Shown here in pieces: positions 38,701 through 47,837 of a DNA stretch of 64,000 nt (the stretch's first letter is position 1; every line of letters starts with the position of its first letter). The notes beneath the pieces are model-generated. The model had not been told where the DNA came from. It did not search any database and worked only from the letters and a program-made list of their open reading frames with translations. The translations under genes and the position numbers were made by a program. Source of the stretch: Anthracocystis setariae. Its lineage: Eukaryota; Basidiomycota; Ustilaginomycetes; Ustilaginales; Ustilaginaceae. Location: the NCBI GenBank assembly GCA_928724745.1, contig CAKMXJ010000039.1:1-64000 (forward strand). The letters run 5' to 3'.

Positions 38701-39738
38701 ACGCAGGCGCAGCGCAAGTGGTACACCAAGGTGGTCAACAAGATTTCGCAGGGCAACTACTCGCTCGGCGCGAATTCGGCCAACATTATCGTGCAGGATC
38801 GTACGACGGGCGAGTTGATGGAGGAGAAGATGCAGGTGTATGTGCGGTTGGGGATTCGATTGCTGTACCAGGGGGCGCGGTCGAGGATGGAGGGCGCGCG
38901 CGTTCGCAAGATGCTCAAGAACATGAGTGTCAAGCAGGGGGTCAAGTTTGATTCGGCCGCGAGTGTTCGCGAGATTGCTGGATTTATCCATTTCCATAAT
39001 TTGGATGTGGACGAGATTCGCGAGCCTTTGGAGAGTTTTAAGAGCTTCAACCAGTTTTTCTACCGGAAGCTCAAGGTGGATGCCAGGCCGAATGAGGAGC
39101 CCGACAATGCGGCGAGGTTGGTGAGTGGTGCGGATTGTAGGATGATGGTTTTCGAAACGGTGGGCGATGCGACGAGGGTGTGGATTAAGGGGAGGGAGTT
39201 TGGTATTGCGCGGTTGTTGGGAGCGGCGGTGGACGAGGTTGGCGGGGTGGGCGGGTTGCGGGCGTATGATAAGAGGGGGGCGTTGGCCATCATGAGGTTG
39301 GCGCCGCAAGATTATCATCGTTTCCACTGTCCTGCAGATGCAGTCGTGGGGAAGCCGTATTGGATTCAGGGTCAGTATTATACGGTTAATCCGATGGCGA
39401 TTCGAAGTTCCATCGATGTGTATGGCGAGAACATCCGCGTGGTGGTTCCATTCTACTCTGACGAATTTGGTCTTTTTTTCGCGGTTTGTATCGGTGCCAT
39501 GATGGTTGGCAGTACCGTGCTCACGGTGAAGCAGGGGGATCGGGTTAAGAGGGGTGATGAGTTTGGATACTTTAAGTTTGGCGGTAGTACGATTGTATTG
39601 GTGTTCGAGGAAGGGAGGGTGCAGTGGGATCGCGATCTTGTCGAAAACGCTCAAAGGGCGGTTGAAACGCTTGTCAGAGTTGGTATGGGCGTTGGTAGAG
39701 CCACTTCCAAGTCAAACACCACAACGCCTTGGACTTGA
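35707..39738 (+). CDS. PSD2: Phosphatidylserine decarboxylase proenzyme, C2-domain type (PSD2)
   Basis: 1,343 residues from ATG 35,707; the frame is open 21 codons further up but only from TTG. It converts phosphatidylserine to phosphatidylethanolamine on endosome/Golgi-type membranes. Domains in order: C2 (from about 30, VLSARNLAAKDRNGKSDPF), interrupted by Ser- and Thr-rich loops; a second C2 (from about 580, VQGASDLPRW...DMDPFAIISFG); an EF-hand-like loop DTNDSGGLSRLE (about 753); a CPLC...H..C zinc motif (956-979); and the decarboxylase (1,030-1,337). The decarboxylase shows the catalytic Asp in SGADCRMMVF, His in YHRFHCPAD and the self-cleavage site FGGSTIVLVF (about 1,292). Cleavage before that Ser would give the pyruvoyl alpha subunit. 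The C2/EF-hand head suggests calcium-dependent membrane binding. Longer than yeast Psd2 because of low-complexity linkers. Confidence 0.96.
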   Translation: MPAHALTFPPASPPPASTSSSTPTSPPPLCTLRVQVLSARNLAAKDRNGKSDPFVIVSLPGSAASNLHSSSSSSSSHTRTTVKPKTLDPVWSPDEATFNFPVLPDWFGPNFAAVASDNFDSSVVRAALQHAVADRYSHHSDSAPHSGIHTPDVGGSGKLRPRLSNLRSASSKKLTGAASKLLVPVRLGAAGARVVGRQMPRPMRIRRRNLVGSASLPIITTTTTTTTSSSSSSSASTADAKPPRGSIQLDASNGMVSSLEFVIWDKDRFSGNDYMGECSLLVSQWCRDGLADFDKAQSLWLPVESSRPAEKCTGELQVRIGFVPLNTAAAAATAEPAGRPTSGPRSWSVDEVYNRLVLASLGSQATAVRAVPASQSVGTAPAEAHFVLDGLSSDSEDEMDEEEEDEGFSMSEGEPGDVSAAEDTHEFDTDDEAVYNQHYDTVAGVPSTAADEVPTTISASQSSGMLAPPPLQSSGGKFGRLFSRTKSFKSAQNSGTATPAEGLSSDVDATSRTGTPRTKRRLPLLRRASSSSSTGLGGAASANGVEGGSGGGGTPLRRPRRRRTANRGDFAFDAEMGQDIIGIVMMEVQGASDLPRWSNMTHTGFDMDPFAIISFGQKIFRTRVARHTLNPTWNEKLLFHVRRHETNFQAKFAIYDWDRVSSNDYVGGAQISVAQLVDAAPKPDAQTGLYTADEEGILGRMEKFVLPLSRVEKDEEVKFKGTSKRPALTIQAKFTPYDALRQRFWRQLALQFDTNDSGGLSRLELSSMLDSLGSTLSTKTLDGFFIEVGKEPEEDELTLEETIRALEKEVQKPWEKKRKAVVAPATGKLTPGEVVGREMNHDMDFIGVDTPRIVSGEDASNGDANLVAPSMNSSSSNGSSNGSSNGSSSTDLGTRSGQMRSVERDLSGLSMNSSTDSTSSAAAIAPVIQVERDESAEAEAEAEAEAVEQVVRLQSCPLCHMPRLSNKGERDIVTHLAVCASQDWRSVESLTVRNYVTATQAQRKWYTKVVNKISQGNYSLGANSANIIVQDRTTGELMEEKMQVYVRLGIRLLYQGARSRMEGARVRKMLKNMSVKQGVKFDSAASVREIAGFIHFHNLDVDEIREPLESFKSFNQFFYRKLKVDARPNEEPDNAARLVSGADCRMMVFETVGDATRVWIKGREFGIARLLGAAVDEVGGVGGLRAYDKRGALAIMRLAPQDYHRFHCPADAVVGKPYWIQGQYYTVNPMAIRSSIDVYGENIRVVVPFYSDEFGLFFAVCIGAMMVGSTVLTVKQGDRVKRGDEFGYFKFGGSTIVLVFEEGRVQWDRDLVENAQRAVETLVRVGMGVGRATSKSNTTTPWT

Positions 39739-39861
39739 ATCACTTTTCTTTTTTGCTTGCTCATTCATTCAATCAGCAATCAGAATCATTGGGACATCTC
39801 TCTTTCTCTTTCTCTCTTTGCGATGGAATGAATGCGAAATTTTTTTTTTCAGCTTTTTTTT

Positions 39862-40443
39862 TTAGAAGCAGCATTGACAATCGAAGGGACAATCTGGGGT
39901 ATTTTTGCCTTGACCGAGTTTGAGTTCTTCAACGGTGAAGATCCTTAGACCATCTTGGGTTCGTTTGCGTGAAAGGTCGCCTCGGGAGTCTGTGAATTGG
40001 TCCAACTCGATTGTAGCGTTGGTGGTGGGGATCGAGTTGGACGTGTCGGTGATGACTTTGATTTTTGTCTTTGTCTTTGGCTTTATTTTGCACTGTAATT
40101 CGGTGATAGTGGTAGTGGTAGTGGTAGTGGGGGGAGGTTTGCGATTTTTGAGCTTCTCCTGTAGATTGTTGCTGGAGGAGGAGGAGGAGGAGAAGATGGC
40201 GTCGATCTCACCAACTCCTTCCGAGGTTTTTCTTTTGGATAATGGTTGCGGGTTCGTATGTGTAGATTTCCTTTTCTTCGTCATCATCGTTGTTGTTGGA
40301 TTGGATGATACGGAAGAGGAGGCGCAGAAGATGTCGTCAATCTCACTCACCCTCTTCACCTTGGAAGAAGAAGAAAAGGAGGAGGAGGAGGAGGAAGGTC
40401 GAGCCTCGGTGGTTTTGGATTTCGTGCTTTTTGAGGAACCCAT
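39862..40443 (-). CDS. DUF1764 family protein
   Basis: 193 residues from ATG 40,443. A basic, Ser-rich N-terminus has two similar short motifs, VSEIDDIF (about 34) and VGEIDAIF (about 77), each before a Ser run. The C-terminus is the conserved part: DGLRIFTVEELKLGQG, then TPDCPFDCQCCF at the very end, with four Cys that could bind a metal. This is the DUF1764 signature found across eukaryotes; the biochemical function is not established. The gene ends 123 bp from the 3' end of PSD2 (convergent). The second EIDxIF motif may be an internal duplication. Confidence 0.9.
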   Translation of the reverse strand: MGSSKSTKSKTTEARPSSSSSSFSSSSKVKRVSEIDDIFCASSSVSSNPTTTMMTKKRKSTHTNPQPLSKRKTSEGVGEIDAIFSSSSSSSNNLQEKLKNRKPPPTTTTTTTITELQCKIKPKTKTKIKVITDTSNSIPTTNATIELDQFTDSRGDLSRKRTQDGLRIFTVEELKLGQGKNTPDCPFDCQCCF

Positions 40444-40769
40444 CGTGGTTGAAAACCCCCTTACCCCCAGAGTGCGCTCAGGGAAGGATATATTTTAATG
40501 ATCCTAGCGATATCAATCCATGCCAACGTTGACCGGAATGAAGAGTGAAGATGGTGGGCAAGAAAAATACAGCTTTGCTTTGCCTCCACAAAGTACGGAA
40601 AAAAAAAATCCAGGTGGAAAGATTCGGAATTCGGAACTCACTTTGCTCTGCGCACAAACCCCTTTCGACCCACTAACGCCCCCCCCTCCTGCTTTGTGGG
40701 AATGAATGTCTTGCCACCATCAAACTCCAAGAGAAAGTAGACATTGAACAGCGGTTTTGGTATCGGTAT
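40444..40769. other. Intergenic spacer
   Basis: This 326-bp spacer lies upstream of the DUF1764 gene and downstream of the TPR gene. It has an A9 run and a C-rich stretch. No gene is seen. Confidence 0.45.
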
Positions 40770-41432
40770 TTAGTTGATCGCCTTGTTCTTACCCAAAAAC
40801 CCCTTCCAAACGTTCCTCCCCTGCGCCTCTTTCGCCTCGATAGCCTTATTGACCATCCTCAACTCCGCCTCAAACTCACCCACCACGCTGCCCTTCTCCT
40901 TGCGGTCCACCTTGTTCTTGCTGCTCTGTTTCAGCTTTTCGATGGTCTCGTGCAGATATACTTGCGCCTTGTACACCTCACCTGCCAGCCGCATAGCTTG
41001 CGCCTTTCTGAATTTCGCCTTGAGGTTGTTGGAATCGTTCTTGATCGCCTTGTCCGCCACCGCGATGGCCTTGACGTAGTTCGACTGCTTGAGGTAGCAT
41101 GCTGCCATATTACTGTATACCCTCGAGAGCTCGTACGCTGCCTGCTGTGAGAGGTTGGATTCTGAACGCTGGCCCGAATGAGCGAGATCGTCGGAGGAGG
41201 TGGAGGAATTGTCGTCCGAGGAGAGATCTTGCGGTCGACCGTCTTGGCCCGAATTCTCCCCCATGAGGCCGAGAATGCTACGCGATTCAAGACCATTCAG
41301 ATAGAGGACCGCCAAGTGGTAGGATTTTAGCGCAGCGGTGAGGTCGGAAGAGAGAAACGCCGCGTTGGCGTCCGATTTGTATCGAAGCCCTGTGGCTAGC
41401 TTGTCCGCGGCAGTAGCGCCATCGCCCGTCAT
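40770..41432 (-). CDS. Small TPR protein
   Basis: 220 residues from ATG 41,432, no intron. The sequence is helical with tetratricopeptide-type repeats: an N-terminal helix pair (about 10-50, YKSDANAAFLSSDLTAALKS), an acidic Ser-rich insert (about 55-95), then SRVYSNMAACYLKQSNYVKA and KAKFRKAQAMRLAGEVYKAQ (about 103-165). TPR repeats mediate protein contacts, often with chaperones or their clients. The arrangement resembles co-chaperone TPR domains, but no partner domain is present and the specific family was not identified. Confidence 0.85.
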   Translation of the reverse strand: MTGDGATAADKLATGLRYKSDANAAFLSSDLTAALKSYHLAVLYLNGLESRSILGLMGENSGQDGRPQDLSSDDNSSTSSDDLAHSGQRSESNLSQQAAYELSRVYSNMAACYLKQSNYVKAIAVADKAIKNDSNNLKAKFRKAQAMRLAGEVYKAQVYLHETIEKLKQSSKNKVDRKEKGSVVGEFEAELRMVNKAIEAKEAQGRNVWKGFLGKNKAIN

Positions 41433-41868
41433 GATGTGTGGTTTGATGAGTGTGTCGACCGAGTGATTGTTAGAAATGAGGATAGCGGTAGAGAAGGAGG
41501 AAGAGGAAGAGGAAGAGGAAGAGGAAGAGGAAGAGGAAGAGGAAAGTGAGGGTTGTTCGGCACATTCCGATGTTGACGCAGCAAAATTTCAAACCCCTCC
41601 TCACTTTCACTGTCACGCACGAGCCTTGTCACCGGCCATGCCGAACTTTCTAACACATCACAATCGCACATCGCACATCGCAAATCGCACATTGCACACC
41701 ATCCAAATCAGAGTGAAACCAAAAGCCATCATCTATATTCAACAGTACGAAGCGAGCGATCGACAGACAGAGAATGAGCGCAATGAAAAAACAACAACGA
41801 AAAGGGAACAAAACCAATCTAGATCTGTGGAATGCAAAACGCAAACGCAAATTGAGCTTACTGCTTCT
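41433..41868. other. Intergenic spacer with GAGGAA hexamer array
   Basis: This 436-bp spacer lies upstream of the TPR gene and downstream of the ABC transporter. A (GAGGAA)n array of about eight units lies at 41,497-41,545, about 65 bp before the TPR start codon on the opposite strand (TTCCTC-rich in the sense of that gene). A CACATCGCACATCGCAAATC repeat is at about 41,667. No gene is seen. Confidence 0.6.
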
Positions 41869-44800
41869 CTAACGGTTGCTGAAGTGGAACACCTTTGTGA
41901 ACACGATGGTGGCAATAAAGTTGAACGCGACGAACGCCACCAAGATGCCCAGATCCCTGCCCCTCTCGCTCCAAGTGATGCCGAAAGGAGCGTAGAACTC
42001 CTCACCGGTGGCGTATGGGCAGTACATGCAATCGGTGACTGCCTCTGGGTTGGCGAGGTATCCACCAACACGCGCGATGTAATCGCCCGTCCACTCGGCA
42101 CACGTACGTCCCGATGGCGGGTTGAAGCGCGTAAACTCGTTGAGCGCACACTGCACCTTGAGACCGTACAGCTCGTTGGCAATCAGCGGCGAAATCGTGA
42201 AGCGGATCGGGTTGACGTTGTACAAGAACTTGCTGTACAGCGAGCTCGACATCGACTGCGGCGGCGACAGGATACCACACGTCAGGTTGAGCACGATCGT
42301 TAGGAACGGCACAAACAGCGAAGCAAAGTACGCCGACTTGGAGAACGCAGCAACCATGGTACCGATCGAAATCGAGAATAGCTCGAGCAGGAACGTCATG
42401 AACCAGAAATAGCCCGCGCGGTTCGACGCCGTGTTGAAGCCGGTTAGGTAGTAGATCAGGATGAAGAACACGGTACCGCAAGCGAGCGCGTACGGAATCT
42501 CGGAGATCAACTGCGTCGCCGCGAACACGGTGCCCGCAAACGTCTTGGACGTCTCCTCGCGAATCCAAATCGAACGCGACATGATCCAGAACGGCATGAT
42601 CTGCGCCATGATAATCGCCGGAATAATCGCCAACATAAAGATAACAAACAGTCGGTACTGCAACGAAGCCAAGTTGTTTCCAAGCTGCAAGAACAGCAGA
42701 CCGGTGAGCAGAGCGAACGCGAGGTGCTGGAAGAATCGCGTGTACTGGTAACTTGGCTGACGCCATGTGCTCAGCATGGTCCTCTTGAGCACAACCTTGA
42801 ACTGGTACATCCAGGGCGCGGCGTACTCGGTGGTGCGACGCTCGGCCTTGGGCTTGGCCGCACCCTCTCGGTTGATCCTCTCGATCTCGCGAAGCGTATC
42901 GTGGTGCATGTCGGATTCCAAGTACCAATCGGCCCAATCGCGATCACCAACACGAGGCTGGCTACCCGCTCCGATCGCATCAAGCATGTACTCAGCCGGG
43001 TTGACACCGGCAGGACAGTGCGCACCACGAGCGCCAAAGTACTCGATCACGTGCTTGCCATCCTTACCGATCGGACCGTTGTACACCGTGTTACCGCCAC
43101 GCTGGAGAAGAAGCAAGCGGTCAAAAGTCTCGAACAGCAACGCCGAGGGCTGGTGGATGGTGCACAGGATGGTCTGACCGTTGTCGGCGAGCTTGCGAAG
43201 CAGACGGCAAATGGTGAACGCCGACTGACCATCCAGGCCCGAAGTGGGTTCGTCGAGGAACAACAACATGGACGGCTTGGCGGCGAGCTCGACACCGATG
43301 GTCACCCTCTTCCTGTCACCGACACCGAGACCGAAACCGGGGTATCCGATGATGGCCTCGGCCAGATCCTGAAGTTCGAGCAGCTCGATAATGTCTTCGA
43401 CGTACTGGTCCTTTTCCTCCTGGGGGATGTCGAACGGCTGACGCAGGTAGGCGGAGAAGCGGAGCGCTTCGCGAACACTGCACATGGGTTCGTGGATATC
43501 CTGCTGTTCGGCATAACCGCACTGCCTCTGGAACGAAACATCGATGGGCTTACCCTCGATCAAGCGCTCGCCGCTAATCACTCCGATCGTCTTGCGATCC
43601 GCAAGCACATCGAGCAACGTCGTCTTACCGGCACCGGAACTACCCATCAGCGCGGTCATCTGGCCAGGCTTGACATAACCGCTAACCTTGTTCAGCAGCT
43701 TCCTCTGACCACCCTGGACGGGCACCGTGTATTCCAAGTTGGACCAGGTGAACGACTGACCGTACACCTCGAGCTTGGCCTCGGTCTTTTCGCTGGCACC
43801 GGAACGACGATCTTGGAGCTTCTTGTTGAGTTGCGCCTCCTCCTTGTTAGCTGGCTTCTTGACCACCATGGCACTCATGAATGCACCCTGGTCCATCAAT
43901 TCGACGCTGGACGCAGTGATGGCGATGAGACCGACCAGGAAGGCGATCAGAATGCCCACGTTGCGCCACAGGTGGTTCTCTTGGTATCCGAAGCTGTAAG
44001 TCAGGTACGCGATACCGGGCACCTCGATGGAGCCGGGCGTCGCACCGGCGAGCGTGCAGATCTGGTTTTCGGTCAACTGCTGCGGATAGGTAGGACCCGA
44101 CGGAACAATCTGTGCGCCCTCGCACGTAAACGTGATGCGCTTGAACTCGTTGATCATCAGCGCCTCGAACGCGTAGAACACCGGGTTGACGTACGAGATC
44201 CAGAACAACCACCTCCGCATGGCCGCCTGCGGAATAACGTAACCCGCCCACAAAACGAGCGCCGCCATGATGATGGCAGCCAGACGAGCCGCCGAGTAAA
44301 AGTTGGTGGTGATCGCACCGAAGAATGCGAACAGCGAGCGGAAGGCATAGTAGCTGATCAGAATCACAAGCCATGCGGTGAAGAACGCACCTGCCGATCG
44401 CTCGAGGCCGGCCATAAAGTAGAGGATGATAGCAAAGATGGTAGTACGCGGAACGCCGAACGGCAAATCAGCAAGCAGCTGTGCCAGCGTCAGCGCCGAG
44501 GGGCGGTAGAAAGCAAACGAGGTTTGTCGGGCGAGGATGGGACGACCCATCATCTGCGTGGGTAGTTCTGCGAAAGCGGACAGCGAGCTGAAGAGGAGCA
44601 ACATGAACAGACAACCTCCACGCGTAAAGACACCGGCCGAAGTGGTGGGCAGGTTGAAGAAGATACCACCGGCGAGCAAGGCAACGACGATGGCGGTGAC
44701 GTACGACATGAACAGATCGAACTTGTCGCCTAGCAGCATCTGCATCTGTCGAAGCCAGAGAGCCTTGACCTGGGTGGCGTACGAGACGGTGTACTGCGAC

Positions 44801-46197
44801 TTGGAACGCACACCTCGGTGCTTGGACTCGACGACGGCCTGACGGAAATCCTTGGTCGCCTGCGCGTCGACGTGTGCGATGGCGTCGTACGCCTTCTTAT
44901 CTTCCATGGCCTGCTTGAAAATGGGGCTCTTTCGGTAAGCCGCTTCGAGCGCCTCGGAATTCGAGGGCACCGTGTTTTCGTCACGACCTTGCTGGAAGAT
45001 GCGTTCGTACTTGTCGGTGCAACCGGTGATGTAGTCGGCCGACGTCTGACGAGGACGGTCGGCGAAACCGAGGTCGATAAAGTACTGCCTGGCCTCGGTT
45101 CGTGGACCAAAGTAGACACACTTGCCCTCGTCGATGACGAGCACCTTGTCGAATTGCTCCCAGATACCTTCGGACGCCTGGTAGAGCGAGACGAACATGG
45201 TAGCTTCGAGCAGATCGGTGAGGACACGCATCGACTTGACATAGTCCAATGCGGTCGAGGCGTCGAGACCACGCGTCGAGTTGTCCCAGGAGAACACCGA
45301 GGCGCCCGAAGCGAGACCCTCGAGGATGGAAACACGTTTCCTCTCACCACCACTGACACCTCGAACGGTAGCCGAACCGACGAGCGTGTGCTTGGTGTGC
45401 TCGATGTTGACCATCTTGAGGAAAGTGTCGCGGATCATCTTGCGGTAGGTTTTCTTGGTGTGATCGGGGAGCATCTTGGCGGTAGCTTTGAGGCGGAGAG
45501 CAAAGTCGATGGTGCGCGCCACGGTGAGCGTGGCGTGGTGCTGATCATCTTCCTCGGAATACACCACTTCGCCCATGTAGCGCTTGGCCATTTCCTTTGC
45601 ATCGATACCACCGTAGTGGACTTGGCCCTTGGTGTCGATGAAACCGTTCCTCTTGTTGGCGATGGTTTTCAAAAAAGTGGAACAACCGGCGCCGGGACGA
45701 CCGATGACGAGGACCATCTCGCCAGGCTTGGCGGAACCGTTGAAGCCGTTGAGCAGATCGCGCGTTTTCTTCTTTGTGGGGTCGTAACCGAAGAGTTTGA
45801 GGATGCCAAAGATGGGACCGATGATTTCGTACAACGCCATCGAGGGGATGGTGGGTACGTTGAGGTCCATGGTGGCGGTTCCGATCACACGAAGATCTTG
45901 CCACGAAACGCCGAGTTTCTTGCGCTTGACATCCATCTGCTCCTCCTGCTGCTGGACTCCGCTGAGCCATTCGTTGAGGTCGAAAATTTCAGCCTTTTCG
46001 ACATCGGTCTGTTTGGAGGAGAGTTGACGCGAGAGTTGTTTGAATTGACGTTCGGCCTCGGCGACGTCGACATGGCGATCGGATTCGGATTCGGCGGAGG
46101 GCGTGGCAGAAGTGTCGGCGGTGTTGGCGTTTGTGTAGTTGGTGGCAATGTAGTTGTCGGTGCCAACCGAGTTGGCTGCCTCCTGTGGGCCCGACAT
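41869..46197 (-). CDS. PDR-type full-size ABC transporter (ABCG, pleiotropic drug resistance)
   Basis: 1,442 residues from ATG 46,197; the frame extends 14 codons upstream only to a GTG. It has the reversed layout NBD-TMD-NBD-TMD of the fungal Pdr5/Cdr1 family in the plasma membrane. NBD1 has the degenerate Walker A GRPGAGCST (about 166) with Cys instead of Lys, and the intact signature VSGGERKRVS (about 281). NBD2 has the canonical Walker A GSSGAGKTT (about 849), a degenerate signature GVGDRKRVTIG (about 960) and Walker B LLFLDEPTSGLDG (about 977). This pairing of one working and one degenerate site is characteristic of the family. Twelve membrane segments fit the remaining hydrophobic blocks. 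Members export lipids, toxins and azole-type drugs; the actual substrate is unknown. Confidence 0.97.
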   Translation of the reverse strand: MSGPQEAANSVGTDNYIATNYTNANTADTSATPSAESESDRHVDVAEAERQFKQLSRQLSSKQTDVEKAEIFDLNEWLSGVQQQEEQMDVKRKKLGVSWQDLRVIGTATMDLNVPTIPSMALYEIIGPIFGILKLFGYDPTKKKTRDLLNGFNGSAKPGEMVLVIGRPGAGCSTFLKTIANKRNGFIDTKGQVHYGGIDAKEMAKRYMGEVVYSEEDDQHHATLTVARTIDFALRLKATAKMLPDHTKKTYRKMIRDTFLKMVNIEHTKHTLVGSATVRGVSGGERKRVSILEGLASGASVFSWDNSTRGLDASTALDYVKSMRVLTDLLEATMFVSLYQASEGIWEQFDKVLVIDEGKCVYFGPRTEARQYFIDLGFADRPRQTSADYITGCTDKYERIFQQGRDENTVPSNSEALEAAYRKSPIFKQAMEDKKAYDAIAHVDAQATKDFRQAVVESKHRGVRSKSQYTVSYATQVKALWLRQMQMLLGDKFDLFMSYVTAIVVALLAGGIFFNLPTTSAGVFTRGGCLFMLLLFSSLSAFAELPTQMMGRPILARQTSFAFYRPSALTLAQLLADLPFGVPRTTIFAIILYFMAGLERSAGAFFTAWLVILISYYAFRSLFAFFGAITTNFYSAARLAAIIMAALVLWAGYVIPQAAMRRWLFWISYVNPVFYAFEALMINEFKRITFTCEGAQIVPSGPTYPQQLTENQICTLAGATPGSIEVPGIAYLTYSFGYQENHLWRNVGILIAFLVGLIAITASSVELMDQGAFMSAMVVKKPANKEEAQLNKKLQDRRSGASEKTEAKLEVYGQSFTWSNLEYTVPVQGGQRKLLNKVSGYVKPGQMTALMGSSGAGKTTLLDVLADRKTIGVISGERLIEGKPIDVSFQRQCGYAEQQDIHEPMCSVREALRFSAYLRQPFDIPQEEKDQYVEDIIELLELQDLAEAIIGYPGFGLGVGDRKRVTIGVELAAKPSMLLFLDEPTSGLDGQSAFTICRLLRKLADNGQTILCTIHQPSALLFETFDRLLLLQRGGNTVYNGPIGKDGKHVIEYFGARGAHCPAGVNPAEYMLDAIGAGSQPRVGDRDWADWYLESDMHHDTLREIERINREGAAKPKAERRTTEYAAPWMYQFKVVLKRTMLSTWRQPSYQYTRFFQHLAFALLTGLLFLQLGNNLASLQYRLFVIFMLAIIPAIIMAQIMPFWIMSRSIWIREETSKTFAGTVFAATQLISEIPYALACGTVFFILIYYLTGFNTASNRAGYFWFMTFLLELFSISIGTMVAAFSKSAYFASLFVPFLTIVLNLTCGILSPPQSMSSSLYSKFLYNVNPIRFTISPLIANELYGLKVQCALNEFTRFNPPSGRTCAEWTGDYIARVGGYLANPEAVTDCMYCPYATGEEFYAPFGITWSERGRDLGILVAFVAFNFIATIVFTKVFHFSNR

Positions 46198-47837
46198 GTC
46201 TTGTTGGCTAGCACCCGGTTGCGGGCTGACGAGGAGCACGAGGAAAAGCTAGTGACAGAAGGACAAGGAAAGGTAGGAACTTGATGCGAGTTTGGGTCGA
46301 AAGGTTGATTGGAACGATGGGAACGAACCGAAACTCGATGATGGAGGTAAGGAAGAGAGGGTAGGAAGAAGAGCAAGAGGAAAGGGATAGATATATTGAT
46401 GTTGGTAGGTTGTCTCGGCGACGGGTTCCGACGGGGATGGACAGACGATCGACAGCACAGCACAGCACAGCACAGCACAGCACAAAATCATAGAGTAACA
46501 GGTTGAACGACGCCAGGCGCAGCAGCAGATTAGGGCGGAGGGAGGACGGCGGAGGGAGGATGCCGTCGGGGACGGATAGGGTGCAAGACGGGGCCAACTC
46601 CGAGGAGATGCCAAGTTTGGCAGCGCGCCGGCAAAACGTTGTCTCAAAGGCGCTGTACTACTGCTGCTGCTGCTGCTGCTGCTACTACTTGTTTCCCTGT
46701 GCCCAATAATACAGTAGCAGATTAGCACAGCGAGCAATCTTGGACGGCACGCATTATTTGAATTTTCCTTCGCAAGTTTCGACCCATACAGTGAGTGCAG
46801 CGGTGCGTGCTTGATTTTCTTTTCTTTCTTTTTCTTTTTTTCTTTTCTCGATGCAGGATGGATGGAATTAACGAATTTGACAGAAGGGCGTAAACAAACG
46901 CACAACAACAGCAGCAGTGCACATGGCGAGAGTGTGAAAAAAAGGGAATTGACTGATTGTATTTCGGATTATTGGGAATTTTGGGTTGGCTTGCGTCATC
47001 CGACTAACATTTGAGAAGGAGAAAAAAAAATTATAGTAGTGCACGCAGCGGGCAGCGGCAGAAACGCAACGCGTTTGGAATTTGAAGAAATCCGCGGAAG
47101 TGCTTTCCCCCCATTTCGCGGTGTTTGCTTCCTTTCTCTCCTCTCCCCTCCCCTCACTCTGCCTTTTCTCTTCCTCTTGTCGTAGCAAGATAGGGGGACT
47201 ACTGGTATTATTATCATCATTATTGTAACAATTTGATTCGCAATCCAGTCACACACCAACCACCTTCTTCATCATCATCTTTTTCTTTTTCTTCTTGCAA
47301 GTTTGCATCGTTAAACGCAAGAAAAATAAAAATAAAAATAAAATTTTGTTAAAAAAAAAAATCCCCCGCACCGGAGAGAGATCGTTTCGTTTCGCCTGGG
47401 CCCCCATTCGGATTGACACTCCCGATGTTTCCGCGGACATCCGTCCGTGCCACCACCCCCCCTTCCCGCATCCCGAACCACCACACACAATAACTCTTTG
47501 GTCTCGGTTCGCCGGTATATCTCCCCCCCCTGCACAAAGTCATCCGATCCTCACCACACACACACTTAACACAACCCTCGACGAAATTCTTAGAACTAAA
47601 ACGTGATATGATAAACCATCCATTCTTTCAATCCAAATCAATCATTCAATCAATCATCAATCAATATCGTTTACAGTTAGCGTGCAGCGGGTGCTCTTTA
47701 CCATGTAGGACCAAAGATAAGCAACCGTGTACCGTGCCGTACCGCACCCAGCCCCTGGTTTCACACATGCCAAACAACTAACGCCAAGAAACCCTCCTCC
47801 CACGGGTCCCCCCGATCGTGCCTGTTTCCTGCCGCTG
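46198..47837. promoter_or_regulatory. Upstream region of the ABC transporter and downstream region of the OSCA gene
   Basis: 1.64 kb without a recognisable gene. It carries the pentamer array (CACAG)n at 46,452-46,483 and (CTG)n at about 46,658-46,682, TTTTC runs near 46,815-46,850 and A/T-rich stretches near 47,320-47,360. The half next to 46,197 should be the ABC promoter. Confidence 0.5.

Noticed and set aside
42724..44565. 613-codon plus-strand frame, and 488-codon frame at 44,818-46,284
   Set aside because: Both lie antisense inside the ABC transporter; their sequence shows only mirror-image codon bias of a GC-rich gene and no domain.
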